From positions 224,753-288,752 of the forward strand of contig NZ_RKLV01000002.1 in the NCBI RefSeq assembly GCF_026242195.1: a DNA stretch of 64,000 nt. The letters run 5' to 3'. Of the stretch, positions 44,118-53,985 are shown piece by piece. Both the position numbers and the translations under genes were made by a program. The notes under the pieces were generated by a model. That model ran no database searches, was not told the origin of the DNA, and worked only from the letters and a program-made list of their open reading frames with translations. Each line of letters opens with the position of its first letter. Within the stretch, counting starts at the first letter, position 1. This DNA comes from Halorutilus salinus. Its GTDB lineage: Archaea; Halobacteriota; Halobacteria; Halobacteriales; Halorutilaceae.

Positions 44118-45037
44118 ACGGACCTGAGGAATCCTTCGCCGCCCTCCAGACCTTCGATGCTGTCACGAACCTCCTCGAATATCTTCGAGGCGGGGACGAG
44201 TTCGGCGCTTGCCTCGACAGCCTTCCTGTACGCGTCGAAGACGTCCGCGGGTTCGGGCGCTCCGGTAACGACGCGTCCGTCGTTGAACTTTACATCGTCA
44301 ACGAGCCTTAGCTGTTCCTCCAGCGCCTCCTCGAACATGTCACGTCCGGATATCTCCCCCGCTGCGCCCTCGAGCGCCTCCGCGATACCGCCGTAGTCGA
44401 CCATCTCGACGTCATCGTCACGTTCCTGTGGTGTCGGGGCGTCTATCTCCTCGTCGCCACGGGGTTCGAAGACGTTCGCCTCCATACGCCCCGCCTTCTC
44501 GATAAGTTCCTCCGCGTTGTCGACATCGGCGTCGCCCTCGTACCTGAAAGCGACGCGGTCCCCGTCCTCGTACTCCACGAGAGCGTACTCGTCGTGGCTC
44601 GTGAACATGACGGAGCCGTCGAAGCCGTCCTGTTTGAGCCTCCCGAGAAGGTCATCGAGTTCGAGTATGTCGGTGTTGAGGTCGCCGTAACGCGGACGTC
44701 CGTTTATCACACCGCAGAGGTCGATACAGACCTGCTGAGGGAGCGCGTAAGCGCTGACGGCTCCCTCACCTTCCAGCGCCCTGTCGACGCCGACGAGGGT
44801 AACGCGGTCGAAAGCCTGCCCAAGGTTACGCCTTCCGTCCTCTGTATCCACCTCACCTACCTCGCACACCATACCTCGGTGCGAGACGAGGAGGTATGTA
44901 CCGTCCTTGTCTCCGTCCTCGACGACGAAGTAACCGCTACCCATCTTTTTAGCTGCGTCCTCGATGAAGTCTCTGTCGACGTGGTCTGTGCTAAGGTCGA
45001 CGTGTACGGGTTCCCAGCGCGGAAGCTTGACTGACAT
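44114..45037 (-). CDS. conserved acidic protein, function unknown
   Basis: 307 residues, soluble and acidic. The N-terminal half (IEDAAKKMGSGYFVVEDGDKDGTYLLVSHRG..., then ALPQQVCIDLCG and FDGSVMFTSHDEYALVEY) suggests a duplicated alpha/beta module; the C-terminal half is helical. I do not recognise the family. It is followed two genes on by other haloarchaeal unknowns. No catalytic motif stands out. Confidence 0.6.
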   Translation of the reverse strand: MSVKLPRWEPVHVDLSTDHVDRDFIEDAAKKMGSGYFVVEDGDKDGTYLLVSHRGMVCEVGEVDTEDGRRNLGQAFDRVTLVGVDRALEGEGAVSAYALPQQVCIDLCGVINGRPRYGDLNTDILELDDLLGRLKQDGFDGSVMFTSHDEYALVEYEDGDRVAFRYEGDADVDNAEELIEKAGRMEANVFEPRGDEEIDAPTPQERDDDVEMVDYGGIAEALEGAAGEISGRDMFEEALEEQLRLVDDVKFNDGRVVTGAPEPADVFDAYRKAVEASAELVPASKIFEEVRDSIEGLEGGEGFLRSV

Positions 45038-45046
45038 CTTTTCTCC

Positions 45047-45364
45047 CTATTCGAAAAACTCCGCCCCATCCTTAAACATAAGCATCAGGAAGACCGAGAT
45101 GAGCAAAACCGCGACAGCGTCGGTTCCCCCGACGTACGGAAAGATACCTATCCTGCTGAAGGTCAGATAGGCGGCGTAAGCGCCGAGGAAAGCAGTCGCG
45201 GTCAGACCGTAAAGCCAGATATTCGTTTCGGCGTCGCGTCCTCCGCGGACGTAGGTCAGGTATCCGAAGTACAACGCAGCGACACCGACGAGTCCCGCGA
45301 CTATGAAGACAGCCGTCTCGGGTGAAGCGGGGTTGGTGTTAGCGCCCGTCTGTAACGTCGTCAT
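45047..45364 (-). CDS. small three-helix membrane protein
   Basis: 105 residues with three hydrophobic stretches (TAVFIVAGLVGVAALYFGYL, IWLYGLTATAFLGAYAAYL and AVAVLLISVFLMLMF). It ends with the acidic DGAEFFE. Nothing else recognisable. Lies nine bases upstream of the acidic protein on the same strand and could be cotranscribed with it. Confidence 0.6.
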   Translation of the reverse strand: MTTLQTGANTNPASPETAVFIVAGLVGVAALYFGYLTYVRGGRDAETNIWLYGLTATAFLGAYAAYLTFSRIGIFPYVGGTDAVAVLLISVFLMLMFKDGAEFFE

Positions 45365-45494
45365 CGCTCGTAATTTCTCTCTTTCCGACTTGTACCTTCT
45401 TCGTCTGTGCCGCTGTCCCTCACAGACGCGGCGTCTGTGTCCCGTCTCCTCACAACCCGGACGGAGTTATACGTCGACGGTCTTACCTTCCTTT

Positions 45495-46439
45495 ATGTCA
45501 ACAGCCGAAGGTATCGAAGGTACCGATGCCACGGAGGTAACAGTAGACACCACACTCACAAAGTGGTCCAGCGTTGTCTTGGCTTCACTCGCCGCGGGCG
45601 TAGTCATGGGGATACCGATGCAGTTCGTAATGGGGATAATGCCCACCGTCGGCGTCCTATACGGCTTCGAGAGCCTTGCCGCAGGCTGGGTTGCGCACCT
45701 CTTCCACAGTGTTGTCTTCGGTGTAGTATTTGCGGGGGTTGTTTCGCTTGGACCTCTAAAGAAGTACATTACGTTCCCGGGTAGCGTCGGCGTAGGTGTG
45801 GGGTATGTCGTCGCTCTATGGCTGTTTGGTAGCGTCATCGCAATGCCCCTGTGGCTTGAAGCCGCGGGGATGGGTGGACCCGGTGTGCCAAACATCTCTC
45901 CGATGTCGCTCGTAGGACACGTGGCTTACGGAGTTCTCCTCGGCGGTCTTTTCCCCGCGGTTCATTCCGTAGCGCGAGACCTGCGCGTCGAACCCAGCGG
46001 GGGTACACCGACGTGGACCTCGGCGGCTGCCGCAGGCTTCGTCGCGGGTCTGTTCATGACCGCGATACTCCATTTCGTAATGGAACTGATGCCCGTGATA
46101 GCCGCCCTGTACGGTCTCGAAGGTGCCGCCGCGGGTCTCGTGATGCATACGTTCCACAGCGTCGTCTTTGCGGTCGTATTCGCGGGTGTTTTCTCCCTCC
46201 CCGTTCTCCGACGCGCCGCCGTCTTCCCGACCAGCGTCGTCGCCGCTACCGTCTACGGTGTCGGAGTCTGGGTATTCGGCAGCGTCTACGCTATGCCTCT
46301 GTGGCTACAGAGCATAGGTTTCGAGTACGCCCCCGAGGCCCCCAACATCGCCCCGATGTCGCTCCTCGCACACGTCGTCTACGGTGCCGTACTCGGTGTC
46401 GTCTATCCGGTCGCGTTGTACGCGCTCAACGAGAAGTAG
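45495..46439 (+). CDS. duplicated multi-pass membrane protein, uncharacterised family
   Basis: 314 residues from ATG 45495. Two similar halves of about 150 residues each: ASLAAGVVMGIPMQFVMGIMP...WVAHLFHSVVFGVVFAGVVSL matches AGFVAGLFMTAILHFVMELMP...GLVMHTFHSVVFAVVFAGVFSL. Conserved His in HxFHSVVF in each half. Single-unit relatives lie at 48063 and 55338. Members are sometimes called histidine kinases in databases as I recall, but no kinase motif exists here. Possibly binds metal or haem; unproven. Confidence 0.75.
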   Translation: MSTAEGIEGTDATEVTVDTTLTKWSSVVLASLAAGVVMGIPMQFVMGIMPTVGVLYGFESLAAGWVAHLFHSVVFGVVFAGVVSLGPLKKYITFPGSVGVGVGYVVALWLFGSVIAMPLWLEAAGMGGPGVPNISPMSLVGHVAYGVLLGGLFPAVHSVARDLRVEPSGGTPTWTSAAAAGFVAGLFMTAILHFVMELMPVIAALYGLEGAAAGLVMHTFHSVVFAVVFAGVFSLPVLRRAAVFPTSVVAATVYGVGVWVFGSVYAMPLWLQSIGFEYAPEAPNIAPMSLLAHVVYGAVLGVVYPVALYALNEK

Positions 46440-46441
46440 CC

Positions 46442-46972
46442 TCAGTTCTCCTTCCATATCCTACCTCCGAGTGCCTCCATGACGCTGCCCCGCTCATCTT
46501 CCATCGCCTCGGCTTTCTCGTCGTTGAGTTCTACGATGAGGTCGACGACCTCGGATATCCAGAGGTACGCGCCGAGTCTGAGCCGTTCCTTGACGACCTC
46601 GGGGTCCTCGTGTTCGTAGACGTGTACGACGCCGCCTTGGCGTAGGTTTCTCTCCTGTTTCGTCAGTATCCCTGCGTCAACCAGCCTGTTGACGTGGCGC
46701 GAGACAGCGCTTCTGTCTATCTCCATCTCGTCGGCTACCTCCGATACTGTCGCACCCTCGTTGTCTATCACGCAGAAACAGATCTCAAGGCTTGTCTCAC
46801 CGAGACCGAACATCTCCTTGAGGACAGTCTCCGAATCGGGCTTCTCCACACGCGTTTCGGCGTCTTCGAAAGTCACCTCGGAAACGTCGCCACAGCAGGC
46901 GTCACGCGCCACCTCGGACGCCAGAAGTAGCTCCGAACACCCCTCACATCTGTACACAGTCGTTGGTTCCAT
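46442..46972 (-). CDS. zinc-knuckle winged-helix regulator
   Basis: 176 residues. N-terminal cysteines CEGC (about 9-12) and CC (about 26-27) form a likely zinc or thiol site; the winged helix is at about 65-115 (ATVSEVADEMEIDRSAVSRHVNRLVDAGIL). A near relative is at 53986, so the pair brackets the island between. Convergent with the duplicated membrane gene by two bases. A redox or metal-sensing repressor is plausible; the ligand is unknown. Confidence 0.78.
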   Translation of the reverse strand: MEPTTVYRCEGCSELLLASEVARDACCGDVSEVTFEDAETRVEKPDSETVLKEMFGLGETSLEICFCVIDNEGATVSEVADEMEIDRSAVSRHVNRLVDAGILTKQERNLRQGGVVHVYEHEDPEVVKERLRLGAYLWISEVVDLIVELNDEKAEAMEDERGSVMEALGGRIWKEN

Positions 46973-46997
46973 ACCGTAGAGTCATCGCCGCGGTATA

Positions 46998-47132
46998 TCA
47001 GTCTTGTGCGGTTTCCTCGAACTCACCGCCACACTCCTCGCACCTCCAGACATGGACGCCATTTTCGTCCCGGACGGGAACGAGGCTGTCCTTAGAACCA
47101 CATCCGCCACAGACCGTCTCGATTATCTTCAC
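46998..47132 (-). CDS. small zinc-ribbon protein
   Basis: 44 residues from GTG 47132. Two CxxC knuckles (CGGCG and CEECG) about 25 residues apart make a zinc ribbon as seen in many tiny haloarchaeal proteins. Upstream frame has no likeness. Role unknown. Confidence 0.6.
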   Translation of the reverse strand: MKIIETVCGGCGSKDSLVPVRDENGVHVWRCEECGGEFEETAQD

Positions 47133-47200
47133 GTAACCCCAGGATTCGGTCCGCGCATAAAAGTAGATGGTCCGCCCTTGCGGTCGGTGCGCACGACCGT

Positions 47201-47962
47201 TCAGACAGCGGATGTCAGGAGACGTACACCAACCGCGACGAGTAGTCCGAGGACTATACGGGCGCGCCATCTCTCGCCGACCCTGGGGCGTATCCGTTTT
47301 CCTACACCGACACCGACCGCGGCAGGAACCATCGCGGCGACTGAGAGCACGAGGACACCCTCCGGATACAGGTCGATAACACCCGCGACGACGACGCGGG
47401 ACGCGTTCATTCCGAGAAATACCAAGCCGACGACGCCCGCGAACGTCTTACCGCGTAGACCGCAGGACCGGATGTACGCTACCATCTGTACGCCGACGTT
47501 CGTCGCCCCGAAAACCACCCCCGAGACGCCCCCAACCCCTACCATAGCGGGACCGGTCTCGACGAAACATCTCTCCTCCGCCGACTCCAACAGCGGGACG
47601 TCGACGGCATCCTGTCTGACCGCTACGAACCCGAGCGTCAGGACACCGAGCGCCCCCGCCAACGGTCTCTCGGGGACAGCATCAAGCACAGCCATACCGA
47701 CGATGGTTCCGACAAGCGCCGACGCGACGAAAGGGGCGAACCTCCTCGTGCAGGCGTCGAGCGCCTCCCGGTCAAGTTCGCGGACGAGCGAGAGGTTAGC
47801 CGCGAGTATAGGTAGAATCATGAAAGCGACCGCTGTCCGTGGACCCAGCGGTCCCGCAAGCGCGGCGGTTCCGGCGAGTGCGAAGCCAAAGCCCGCTACA
47901 CCCGTAATGGCACCCGCGGCGAGCACGACACCTACGGTCAACGCAACCGTCATAGGTTCCAT
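47201..47962 (-). CDS. TauE/SafE sulfite exporter family permease
   Basis: 253 residues, about eight membrane segments in two repeats. GAITGVAGFGFALAG near the start and GVGGVSGVVFGATNVG at mid-length are the repeated TauE motifs. Exports or imports sulfite, sulfonates or related organic acids; substrate not determinable. A second, broken member is at 48490. Confidence 0.82.
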   Translation of the reverse strand: MEPMTVALTVGVVLAAGAITGVAGFGFALAGTAALAGPLGPRTAVAFMILPILAANLSLVRELDREALDACTRRFAPFVASALVGTIVGMAVLDAVPERPLAGALGVLTLGFVAVRQDAVDVPLLESAEERCFVETGPAMVGVGGVSGVVFGATNVGVQMVAYIRSCGLRGKTFAGVVGLVFLGMNASRVVVAGVIDLYPEGVLVLSVAAMVPAAVGVGVGKRIRPRVGERWRARIVLGLLVAVGVRLLTSAV

Positions 47963-48062
47963 GGTGGCGATAGGCGGCGTCGAACAATAATACGGTTCCG
48001 TCCGTGTCCGTCGCGCTCACAGCCGAGACTTTTTTAAGTAGACGCACGGCTTCGGTTGAACC

Positions 48063-48488
48063 ATGACAACGGTAACAGCCGGTATCGTAGCCGGACTGGT
48101 AGCCACCGTGGTAATGACAGGGGTAATGAAGGCTGTCGGAGACGGCGGACCCCCTCCTACGGCGAACCTCCTAGCCAAGTTCGCGGGCGGGGACCCGTCG
48201 GAACACGCGATGCCGGGGATGGCGCTACACCTCGTCTACGGCGTCGGCGCAGGTGCCGTCCTCGCCGTCGGTGCGCCGCTCGTCGGCATCGGCTTCGGCT
48301 CCGCCGCGGTCGCCGTCGGGCTAGGTCTCGCGTACGGCGTCGCTCTGATGGTCGGCGGGATGGTATTCTGGATACGTCTCGTTCTCAGCGTCGAACCCGA
48401 CAGGGCGATGATGAAGGCTTTCGCGTCGGCGCACGTCGCATACGGCATCGTACTCGGGGGCTTCCTCGCAACGGGCGTCCTCGCCTGA
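48063..48488 (+). CDS. DUF6789-like four-helix membrane protein
   Basis: 141 residues with four membrane segments; GIVAGLVATVVMTGVM begins it and ALHLVYGVGAGAVLAVG and HVAYGIVLGGFLATG follow. It shares the layout of the membrane proteins at 45495 and 55338. A TTTTTTAAG box lies 30 bases before the start. Followed by a TauE gene one base after its stop, so the two are probably one operon. Confidence 0.7.
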   Translation: MTTVTAGIVAGLVATVVMTGVMKAVGDGGPPPTANLLAKFAGGDPSEHAMPGMALHLVYGVGAGAVLAVGAPLVGIGFGSAAVAVGLGLAYGVALMVGGMVFWIRLVLSVEPDRAMMKAFASAHVAYGIVLGGFLATGVLA

Positions 48489-48489
48489 G

Positions 48490-49429
48490 ATGAACGCGCA
48501 CCGGTTCGCCGGTCTGCTCGTTTTGGCGTTCGCCGCCTCCGTCCTCATGGTTCCCGAGGTCGCGGCTTCGGATGCGTTTACCGACAGATTCCTCGCCCAC
48601 TGGTGGGTCTTCCCCGCATCGGTGCTGTTTTCTCTCGTAGCCCTTGCCTCCGGCGTCTCGGGCGCGCTCTTCTTCAGCCCGTTCTTCATGCTCGGGGTCG
48701 GTCTGAGCGCCCCGCAGGCGATAGGCGCGGGTTTACTGACCGAGGTATTCGGAATGGGTAACGGAATCCGTTCGTACGTCAAACAGGGCGTTGTCGACTA
48801 CGCGACAGCGAAGTGGCTCCTCGTAGGTGCCGTTCCTGCGACGGTCGCCGGCGCGTTCGCCGTCCACTACGTCCCCGAGGACGCGCTACGAGGAGTCTTC
48901 GGCGTCGGTCTGCTCGTCCTCGGTGGATTCCTGTTTTTTTTACGACCCGCCCGAGGACTGTGAACCCGGCGAATGCGAGGGCGAGTACCTGCGTGAGAAG
49001 AACTCCGGGCGCGGAAGGACCGTTATCGAGGCGACAGACGGCGAGAGGTTTGAGTACGACACGTGCTGGCGACCCCCCGGTGTCACGCTGTCGACCGTAG
49101 GCGGCTTCGTGACGGGTCTCATCAGCGCGGGTCTTCCCGAACTCGTTACGACCCAGCTGGTCGTCCGTTGCCGCGTGCCCCCGCGGGTCGCTGTCGCAAC
49201 CTCGGTCTTCGTCCTCGGAGTCGCGGCGACGGCGGGGGCGGCGGTTCACGCCCTCAGCGCCACGCCCGTCTGGTACGTCGTCGCGTGGTCCGTCCCCGGC
49301 GTCCTCGTCGGCGGTACCGTCGGCACACGCGTAGGAAAACACGTCCCCAGCGACGTGATGGAGATGGGTCTCGGGGTTGTATTCGGCTTCGTCGGTGTCG
49401 TAGTCCTCGTTACGACGTTCGGGATCTGA
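48490..49429 (+). pseudogene. TauE/SafE permease interrupted by a T-run frameshift
   Basis: The first frame (48490 to about 48940) encodes the N-terminal half with VALASGVSGALFFSPFFMLGVG, then leaves frame after GGFLFF. The +1 frame continues as YDPPEDCEPGEC... and the second TauE repeat STVGGFVTGLISAGLPELVTT to 49429. Eight T at 48934-48941 include one more than the frame needs: with seven T the 312-residue protein is intact. Between halves is a Cys-containing hydrophilic insert. Either a sequencing slip or slippage-based on/off switching. Confidence 0.75.
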
Positions 49430-49430
49430 C

Positions 49431-50694
49431 CTACCTGGAGACGTTACCCCGGTGGGCTTCGGCGTCGAGTACGGTGTTTACCCCGTGTACGTACGCCGCG
49501 CTTCTCCAGGTCAGGTCTCCGTTTTGCTTGACGCTTCTGATACCCCGGAAAGCCCCTCTCATCTGTTCGGCGAGCTTTTCGTTTACCTTTGTCTCTAACC
49601 AGTACTCGTTCGCCTCGTTCTGGACCCATTCGAAGTAAGAGACCGTAACACCGCCGGCGTTTGCGAGTATGTCAGGTACGACGGGGACGCCGCGTTCCGA
49701 CAGACGCTCGTCGGCGGACGGTGTTGTCGGTCCGTTCGCCATCTCTAAGACTGCGTCCGCACGTACGTCGTCTACGTTTTCGTCGGTTATCTGGTCCTCT
49801 ATCGCGGCGGGGACGAGAACGTCGGCATTGAGTGTGAGGAGTTCGTCGTTGGTTACCGCGTCGCCAAATCCATCGAGGTCCCCGCTTTCCCTGTACTCAT
49901 CGAGCATCGCGGGGACGTCTATACCGTCGCCGTCGTACACCCCGCCGGAGGAGTCGCTGACAGCGACGACGTTGTAGCCCCGTTCGTCGAGGAACTCCGC
50001 GAGATACGAACCGACGTTTCCCATACCCTGGATGGCTACGTCTAATTCCTCACCCATGCCTTCGTACTCGACGAACTCATCGAGAACCACAGCACCACCG
50101 AGCGAGGTGGCGTACTCACGCCCCTCGCTACCGCCTATCTCGGGTGGCTTTCCAGTGATGACCCCGGGCGCGCGCTCTCCGGCGACACTTTCGTACTCGT
50201 CCATCATCCAGCCCATTACCTTCGCGTTCGTGTTGACGTCGGGCGCAGGGATGTCCTTCTGCGGTCCTATGACATCGTGGTACTCGTCTACGTAGGCGCG
50301 TGACAGCCTTTCGAGTTCCCCCTCGGAGAGTTCCTCGGGGTCGACCTGTACTCCGCCTTTTGCACCGCCGAAGGGCAGACCCGCGACGGCGCATTTGAGC
50401 GTCATCAGGAAAGCGAGTTCGTCGACCTCGTCCTCATCGACGCCCGGATGGTACCGTATACCTCCTTTCGTCGGACCCCGCGAACCGTTGTACTGTATCC
50501 TGAACGAGGGGAAATGTTCGACGGTTCCGTCGTCCATCCGCACCGGTATGACTAACGTTGACACGTCTCCGCGGCTGTCTCAGAAGCCCTATGTCGCGCT
50601 CTGTGAGGCTTTCGACCTCCGAGACCCTGTCGAGTTCGAGGGAGCACAGTTCGCACGTCGTTTCCTTTCCGCGTTGACCGAGTTCTTCGTCCAT
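49431..50694 (-). pseudogene. glutamate dehydrogenase, frameshift near N-terminus
   Basis: The main frame (50564 to 49431) gives 377 residues of Glu/Leu/Phe dehydrogenase: PVRMDDG, GPTKGGIRYHPGV, catalytic Lys in LPFGGAKGGV, and the Rossmann IQGMGNVGS. The family has about 420. The missing part lies in another frame from ATG 50694 (MDEELGQ... to LLRQPRR), and meets the main frame near 50555-50575, needing a one-base change. Joined length is about 420. Converts glutamate and 2-oxoglutarate. Translation from GTG 50564 would give a trimmed enzyme. Real mutation or error; there is no homopolymer at the site. Confidence 0.75.
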
Positions 50695-50780
50695 GGTTTC
50701 CCATAACGCTGCCTTGTTATAGGACCTCCGCCGGTCTGTCCCGGTTGTGCAAGACCGCCGTCGGTCAGGTAAGGTAGCGT

Positions 50781-50787
50781 CTTTATA
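50781..50787 (-). promoter_or_regulatory. TATA box of glutamate dehydrogenase
   Basis: TATAAAG on the minus strand, 87 bases before ATG 50694. Between it and the start are inverted CGGTCT and AGACCG halves that may be an operator. Confidence 0.45.
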
Positions 50788-50839
50788 CGGACGGCACACT
50801 CTCGGGTTTGTTTTTATGTGAGCGGAAAAAAGATAGGAT

Positions 50840-50901
50840 GCCCCGTGTCCGGGACATCACGGGGCGTTCCCAACGCCGGTACGGCTTTCTACCGCCGTGC
50901 C
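50840..50901 (-). terminator. double hairpin and T-run after the ThDP enzyme
   Basis: On the minus strand just after the stop at 50909 come two stems: GGCACGGC/GCCGTACC (50901-50878) and GCCCCGTG/CACGGGGC (50865-50840), followed by TATCTTTTTT. This is a good terminator for the ThDP enzyme/aldehyde dehydrogenase operon. Confidence 0.6.
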
Positions 50902-50908
50902 TTTCCTT

Positions 50909-52492
50909 TTATGTACCTTCCACAGGAACCTCGATGAGGCTCACACCTCCTGAACCCACGTGTCTTTCGAGAGTAGCTTCGAGTTCGTCCCAGTCCTCGA
51001 TACGGACGCCGTCGACACCGAAGCTCTCGGCGAAAGTCGGCAGGTCGGGGTTGGTGAGTCCCGTACCGAAGGACTCGCCCGTGTGGTCGGTCTGTTTGCG
51101 TGATATCAGACCGTAGTCGTCGTCGTTGAAGACCACGACGGTGAACGATGCGTCGGTACGTGTCGCCGTCTCTATCTCAGCGGCGTTCATAAGGAATCCT
51201 CCGTCGCCGGTCGCCGCTACGACGTTTGCCTCAACGGCGTGGTCCGCCGCGACCGCTCCGGGTACGGCGATACCCATCGAGGCAAGACCGTTCGAGATGA
51301 GGCAGGTGTTCGGTTCGTACGTCCGGAACCGTTGTGCTATCTCCATCTTGTGGTTGCCGACGTCCGAGATAAGGACGTCCTCCTCGTCCATCGCCTTGCG
51401 GAGAGCGGAAAGAGTGCCGCGCACCGTGAACTCCTCGGCGTTTTCCTCTAAGTCTTCGAGTATATGTTCGCGCAGGTCGGCGTACCAGTCGGTGTCGTGG
51501 GAGACGTTCCTGTCTTCGAGGCTATTCTTGACCGCACAGACCGCGGACGGTATGTCGGCGACTATCTCGACGTCGGGGTCGTACGCCTCATAGACCTCGG
51601 CGGGTTCGCTGTCTATATGTACGACCTCGGTATCTCCGGCGTTCCAACCCGCGGGGTCGTGTTCCGCTATGTCGTAGCCGACTGTGACCACGAGGTTCGC
51701 CTCCTCTATAGCCGAAGAAGCCTCCTCGTGGTCCCCCGAGTCAAGCGTCATGAGCGAACGCGGGTCTTTGTCCGAGACCGCACCTTTTCCCATGTACGTC
51801 GAAGCGACGGGAACATCGAAGGACTCTACGAGTTCGCGTAGTTCGCGTGATGCCTCCGTCCGTACCGCGCCGTTCCCCGTGATTATCAGGGGCTTCTCGG
51901 CGTTCGCAATCCGTTCCCCAACAGACTCCACCGACGGGCGGTCGGGGTCGGGGCGTCTGACGCGGTCACCCGCGGACATGGAAGAACACTCGGTTGTCTC
52001 TGCGGCGATGTCCTCGGGGAGTTCGATATGCGTTGCGCCCGGCTTTTCGTACTCGGCTACTTTGAACGCCTTACGGACCGACTCGTGGACTATGTCTGGG
52101 TCGGATATCTGACCGTTCCACTTCGTGATGGGTTCGAACGCTCCGACGATGTCGAGCGCTTGGTGACTCTCCTTGTGTAGACGTTCTAAGCCTCCTTGAC
52201 CCGTCAGAGCGACGACGGGGGACTTATCGAGGTTGACGTCCGCTACCCCCGTGATGAGGTTGGTCGCTCCGGGCCCGAGAGTGCCGAGACAGACGCCCGC
52301 CTCACCGGTAAGTCTTCCGTGGACGTTCGCCATGAAAGCCGCGCCCTGTTCGTGACGTGTCGGGACGAACTCGACCGACGAACCGCGTAGCGAAAACAGG
52401 AGGTCCTCGTTTTCCTCGCCCGGGACGCCGTAGACGCGTTCTACGCCTTCCTCCTCCAGCGACGAAACGAGAACGTCGGATACCTTCGTCAT
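50909..52492 (-). CDS. ThDP-dependent acetolactate synthase-like enzyme
   Basis: 527 residues, complete three-domain ThDP enzyme. Catalytic Glu in RHEQGAAFMA, GTLGPGATNL, and ThDP/Mg motif GDGGFLMN followed about 28 residues on by NDDDYGLI. Best fits the catabolic acetolactate synthase or the ilvB-like group; pairing with an aldehyde dehydrogenase leaves room for another keto-acid decarboxylase. No regulatory small subunit is adjacent. Its ATG overlaps the aldehyde dehydrogenase stop. Confidence 0.82.
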   Translation of the reverse strand: MTKVSDVLVSSLEEEGVERVYGVPGEENEDLLFSLRGSSVEFVPTRHEQGAAFMANVHGRLTGEAGVCLGTLGPGATNLITGVADVNLDKSPVVALTGQGGLERLHKESHQALDIVGAFEPITKWNGQISDPDIVHESVRKAFKVAEYEKPGATHIELPEDIAAETTECSSMSAGDRVRRPDPDRPSVESVGERIANAEKPLIITGNGAVRTEASRELRELVESFDVPVASTYMGKGAVSDKDPRSLMTLDSGDHEEASSAIEEANLVVTVGYDIAEHDPAGWNAGDTEVVHIDSEPAEVYEAYDPDVEIVADIPSAVCAVKNSLEDRNVSHDTDWYADLREHILEDLEENAEEFTVRGTLSALRKAMDEEDVLISDVGNHKMEIAQRFRTYEPNTCLISNGLASMGIAVPGAVAADHAVEANVVAATGDGGFLMNAAEIETATRTDASFTVVVFNDDDYGLISRKQTDHTGESFGTGLTNPDLPTFAESFGVDGVRIEDWDELEATLERHVGSGGVSLIEVPVEGT

Positions 52493-53883
52493 CTTCCTGC
52501 CTCCTGTATCCAGACGGTCTTTTTGTTCGTGAACTCGCGTATCCCGTCGGCGGAAAGTTCACGTCCGTACCCTGACTTTTTGACCCCGCCGAAAGGTAGA
52601 CGCGGGTCCGAACGGACGAGGGAGTTCACGAAAGTCATACCCGCTTCTATACGTCCCGTGAGGCGCTCGCCGCGTTCGAGGTCGTCGGTCCAGACGCTCG
52701 CACCGAGACCATACTGCGATGAGTTGGCGAGTTCGAGGGCTTCGTCCTCGTCCTCGACACGGAAGACCGCCGCGACCGGTCCGAAAACTTCCTCGTTCGC
52801 TGCTGGGCACCCTTCGGGTACGTCGGTAAGGACCGTGGGCGGGTAGTAGTAGCCGCCGCTGTCGGGCATCTCGCCGCCCGTCTCGACGGTCGCTCCCGCT
52901 TCGACCGACGCACGGACCTGTTCGTGCAGACCGTCGCGGAGGTCGCCGCGCGCCTGAGGTCCGACATCGGTGTCCTCCTCGGTCGGGTCTCCGACGGTCA
53001 GGTCCTCAACTTCCTCAACGAAGGCGTCGACGAACCCCTCGTAGACGTCCTCGTGGACGATGTGCCGCTTCGCCGCGATACACGACTGTCCGGAGTTGAG
53101 GTTGCGTGCCTGCGCCGCCGTCTCCGCCGCCGCCTCCACGTCTGCGTCTCCGAGCACGACGAAGGGGTCGCTACCTCCGAGTTCGAGTACGGTTTTCTTT
53201 ACTTCCTCACCCGCCGTCGAGGCGACGGCTTCGCCGGCGGGGTTGCTCCCTGTGAGCGTGACAGCGCGGACGCGGTCGTCACGTATCACGCCCTCGACCG
53301 CACCGCTGTCGACGAGTAGCGCCGAGAAAGCCCCCTCGGGAAACCCGGCGCGGTCGAAGACGTCCTCAATAGCGAGCGCGCATCCGGGGACGTTCGAGGC
53401 GTGTTTGAGGACCCCGACGTTCCCCGCGGCGAGAGACGGTGCGGCGAAACGGAATACCTGCCAAAACGGGTAGTTCCACGGCATGACAGCGAGTACGACC
53501 CCGAGGGGTTCGTACCGCGCGTACGTCTTCGTCCCGGGTTCGCCGCCGATACGTCCGTCCTGGAGGTGTTCGGCGGCGTTTTCGGCGTAGTAGTCACAGA
53601 CCCACGCGCATTTTTCCACCTCGGCGACAGCCTGTGTGACAGGCTTCCCCATCTCGCGGGTCATCGTCTCGGCGTACTCGCGTTTTCTATCCCGGAGTAC
53701 GTCGGCGGCTTCCGCAAGCATGGACTCGCGCTCCTGTATACGTCTCGCTCTCCAGCTCTCGAAAGTCTCGTCCGCCTCCGAGAGTATCCCGTCCACCTCT
53801 ACCTCTCCGTGCCGTTCGTACGTTTCCCCCACCTCTTCGGTCGCGGGGTTTACCGCTTCAAAAACATCTTTTTCGGTGGTCAC
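52489..53883 (-). CDS. aldehyde dehydrogenase (succinate-semialdehyde type)
   Basis: 464 residues. Catalytic Cys in NSGQSCIAAKR, catalytic Glu in VLELGGSDPFVV, NAD(P) site in VMPWNYPFWQV and the C-terminal KKSGYGRELS. The GSDPFVVL form is typical of GabD/SSADH. Oxidises an aldehyde to acid in the cytoplasm. First gene of a two-gene unit with the ThDP enzyme; divergent from the zinc-knuckle regulator at 53986, which may control it. Confidence 0.88.
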   Translation of the reverse strand: MTTEKDVFEAVNPATEEVGETYERHGEVEVDGILSEADETFESWRARRIQERESMLAEAADVLRDRKREYAETMTREMGKPVTQAVAEVEKCAWVCDYYAENAAEHLQDGRIGGEPGTKTYARYEPLGVVLAVMPWNYPFWQVFRFAAPSLAAGNVGVLKHASNVPGCALAIEDVFDRAGFPEGAFSALLVDSGAVEGVIRDDRVRAVTLTGSNPAGEAVASTAGEEVKKTVLELGGSDPFVVLGDADVEAAAETAAQARNLNSGQSCIAAKRHIVHEDVYEGFVDAFVEEVEDLTVGDPTEEDTDVGPQARGDLRDGLHEQVRASVEAGATVETGGEMPDSGGYYYPPTVLTDVPEGCPAANEEVFGPVAAVFRVEDEDEALELANSSQYGLGASVWTDDLERGERLTGRIEAGMTFVNSLVRSDPRLPFGGVKKSGYGRELSADGIREFTNKKTVWIQEAGR

Positions 53884-53985
53884 GGTGGGTGTTAAAACGG
53901 CATCTACTTATACTTGAGGCGGTCTCTACGCAGCGGTGCAACCGCGTGAGATACGTTTATTCGTCTGGAAGACGACCTTTCGTAT

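Noticed and set aside
47004..47990. 328-codon plus-strand frame
   Set aside because: Threonine/alanine/proline-rich antisense of TauE and the zinc-ribbon gene.
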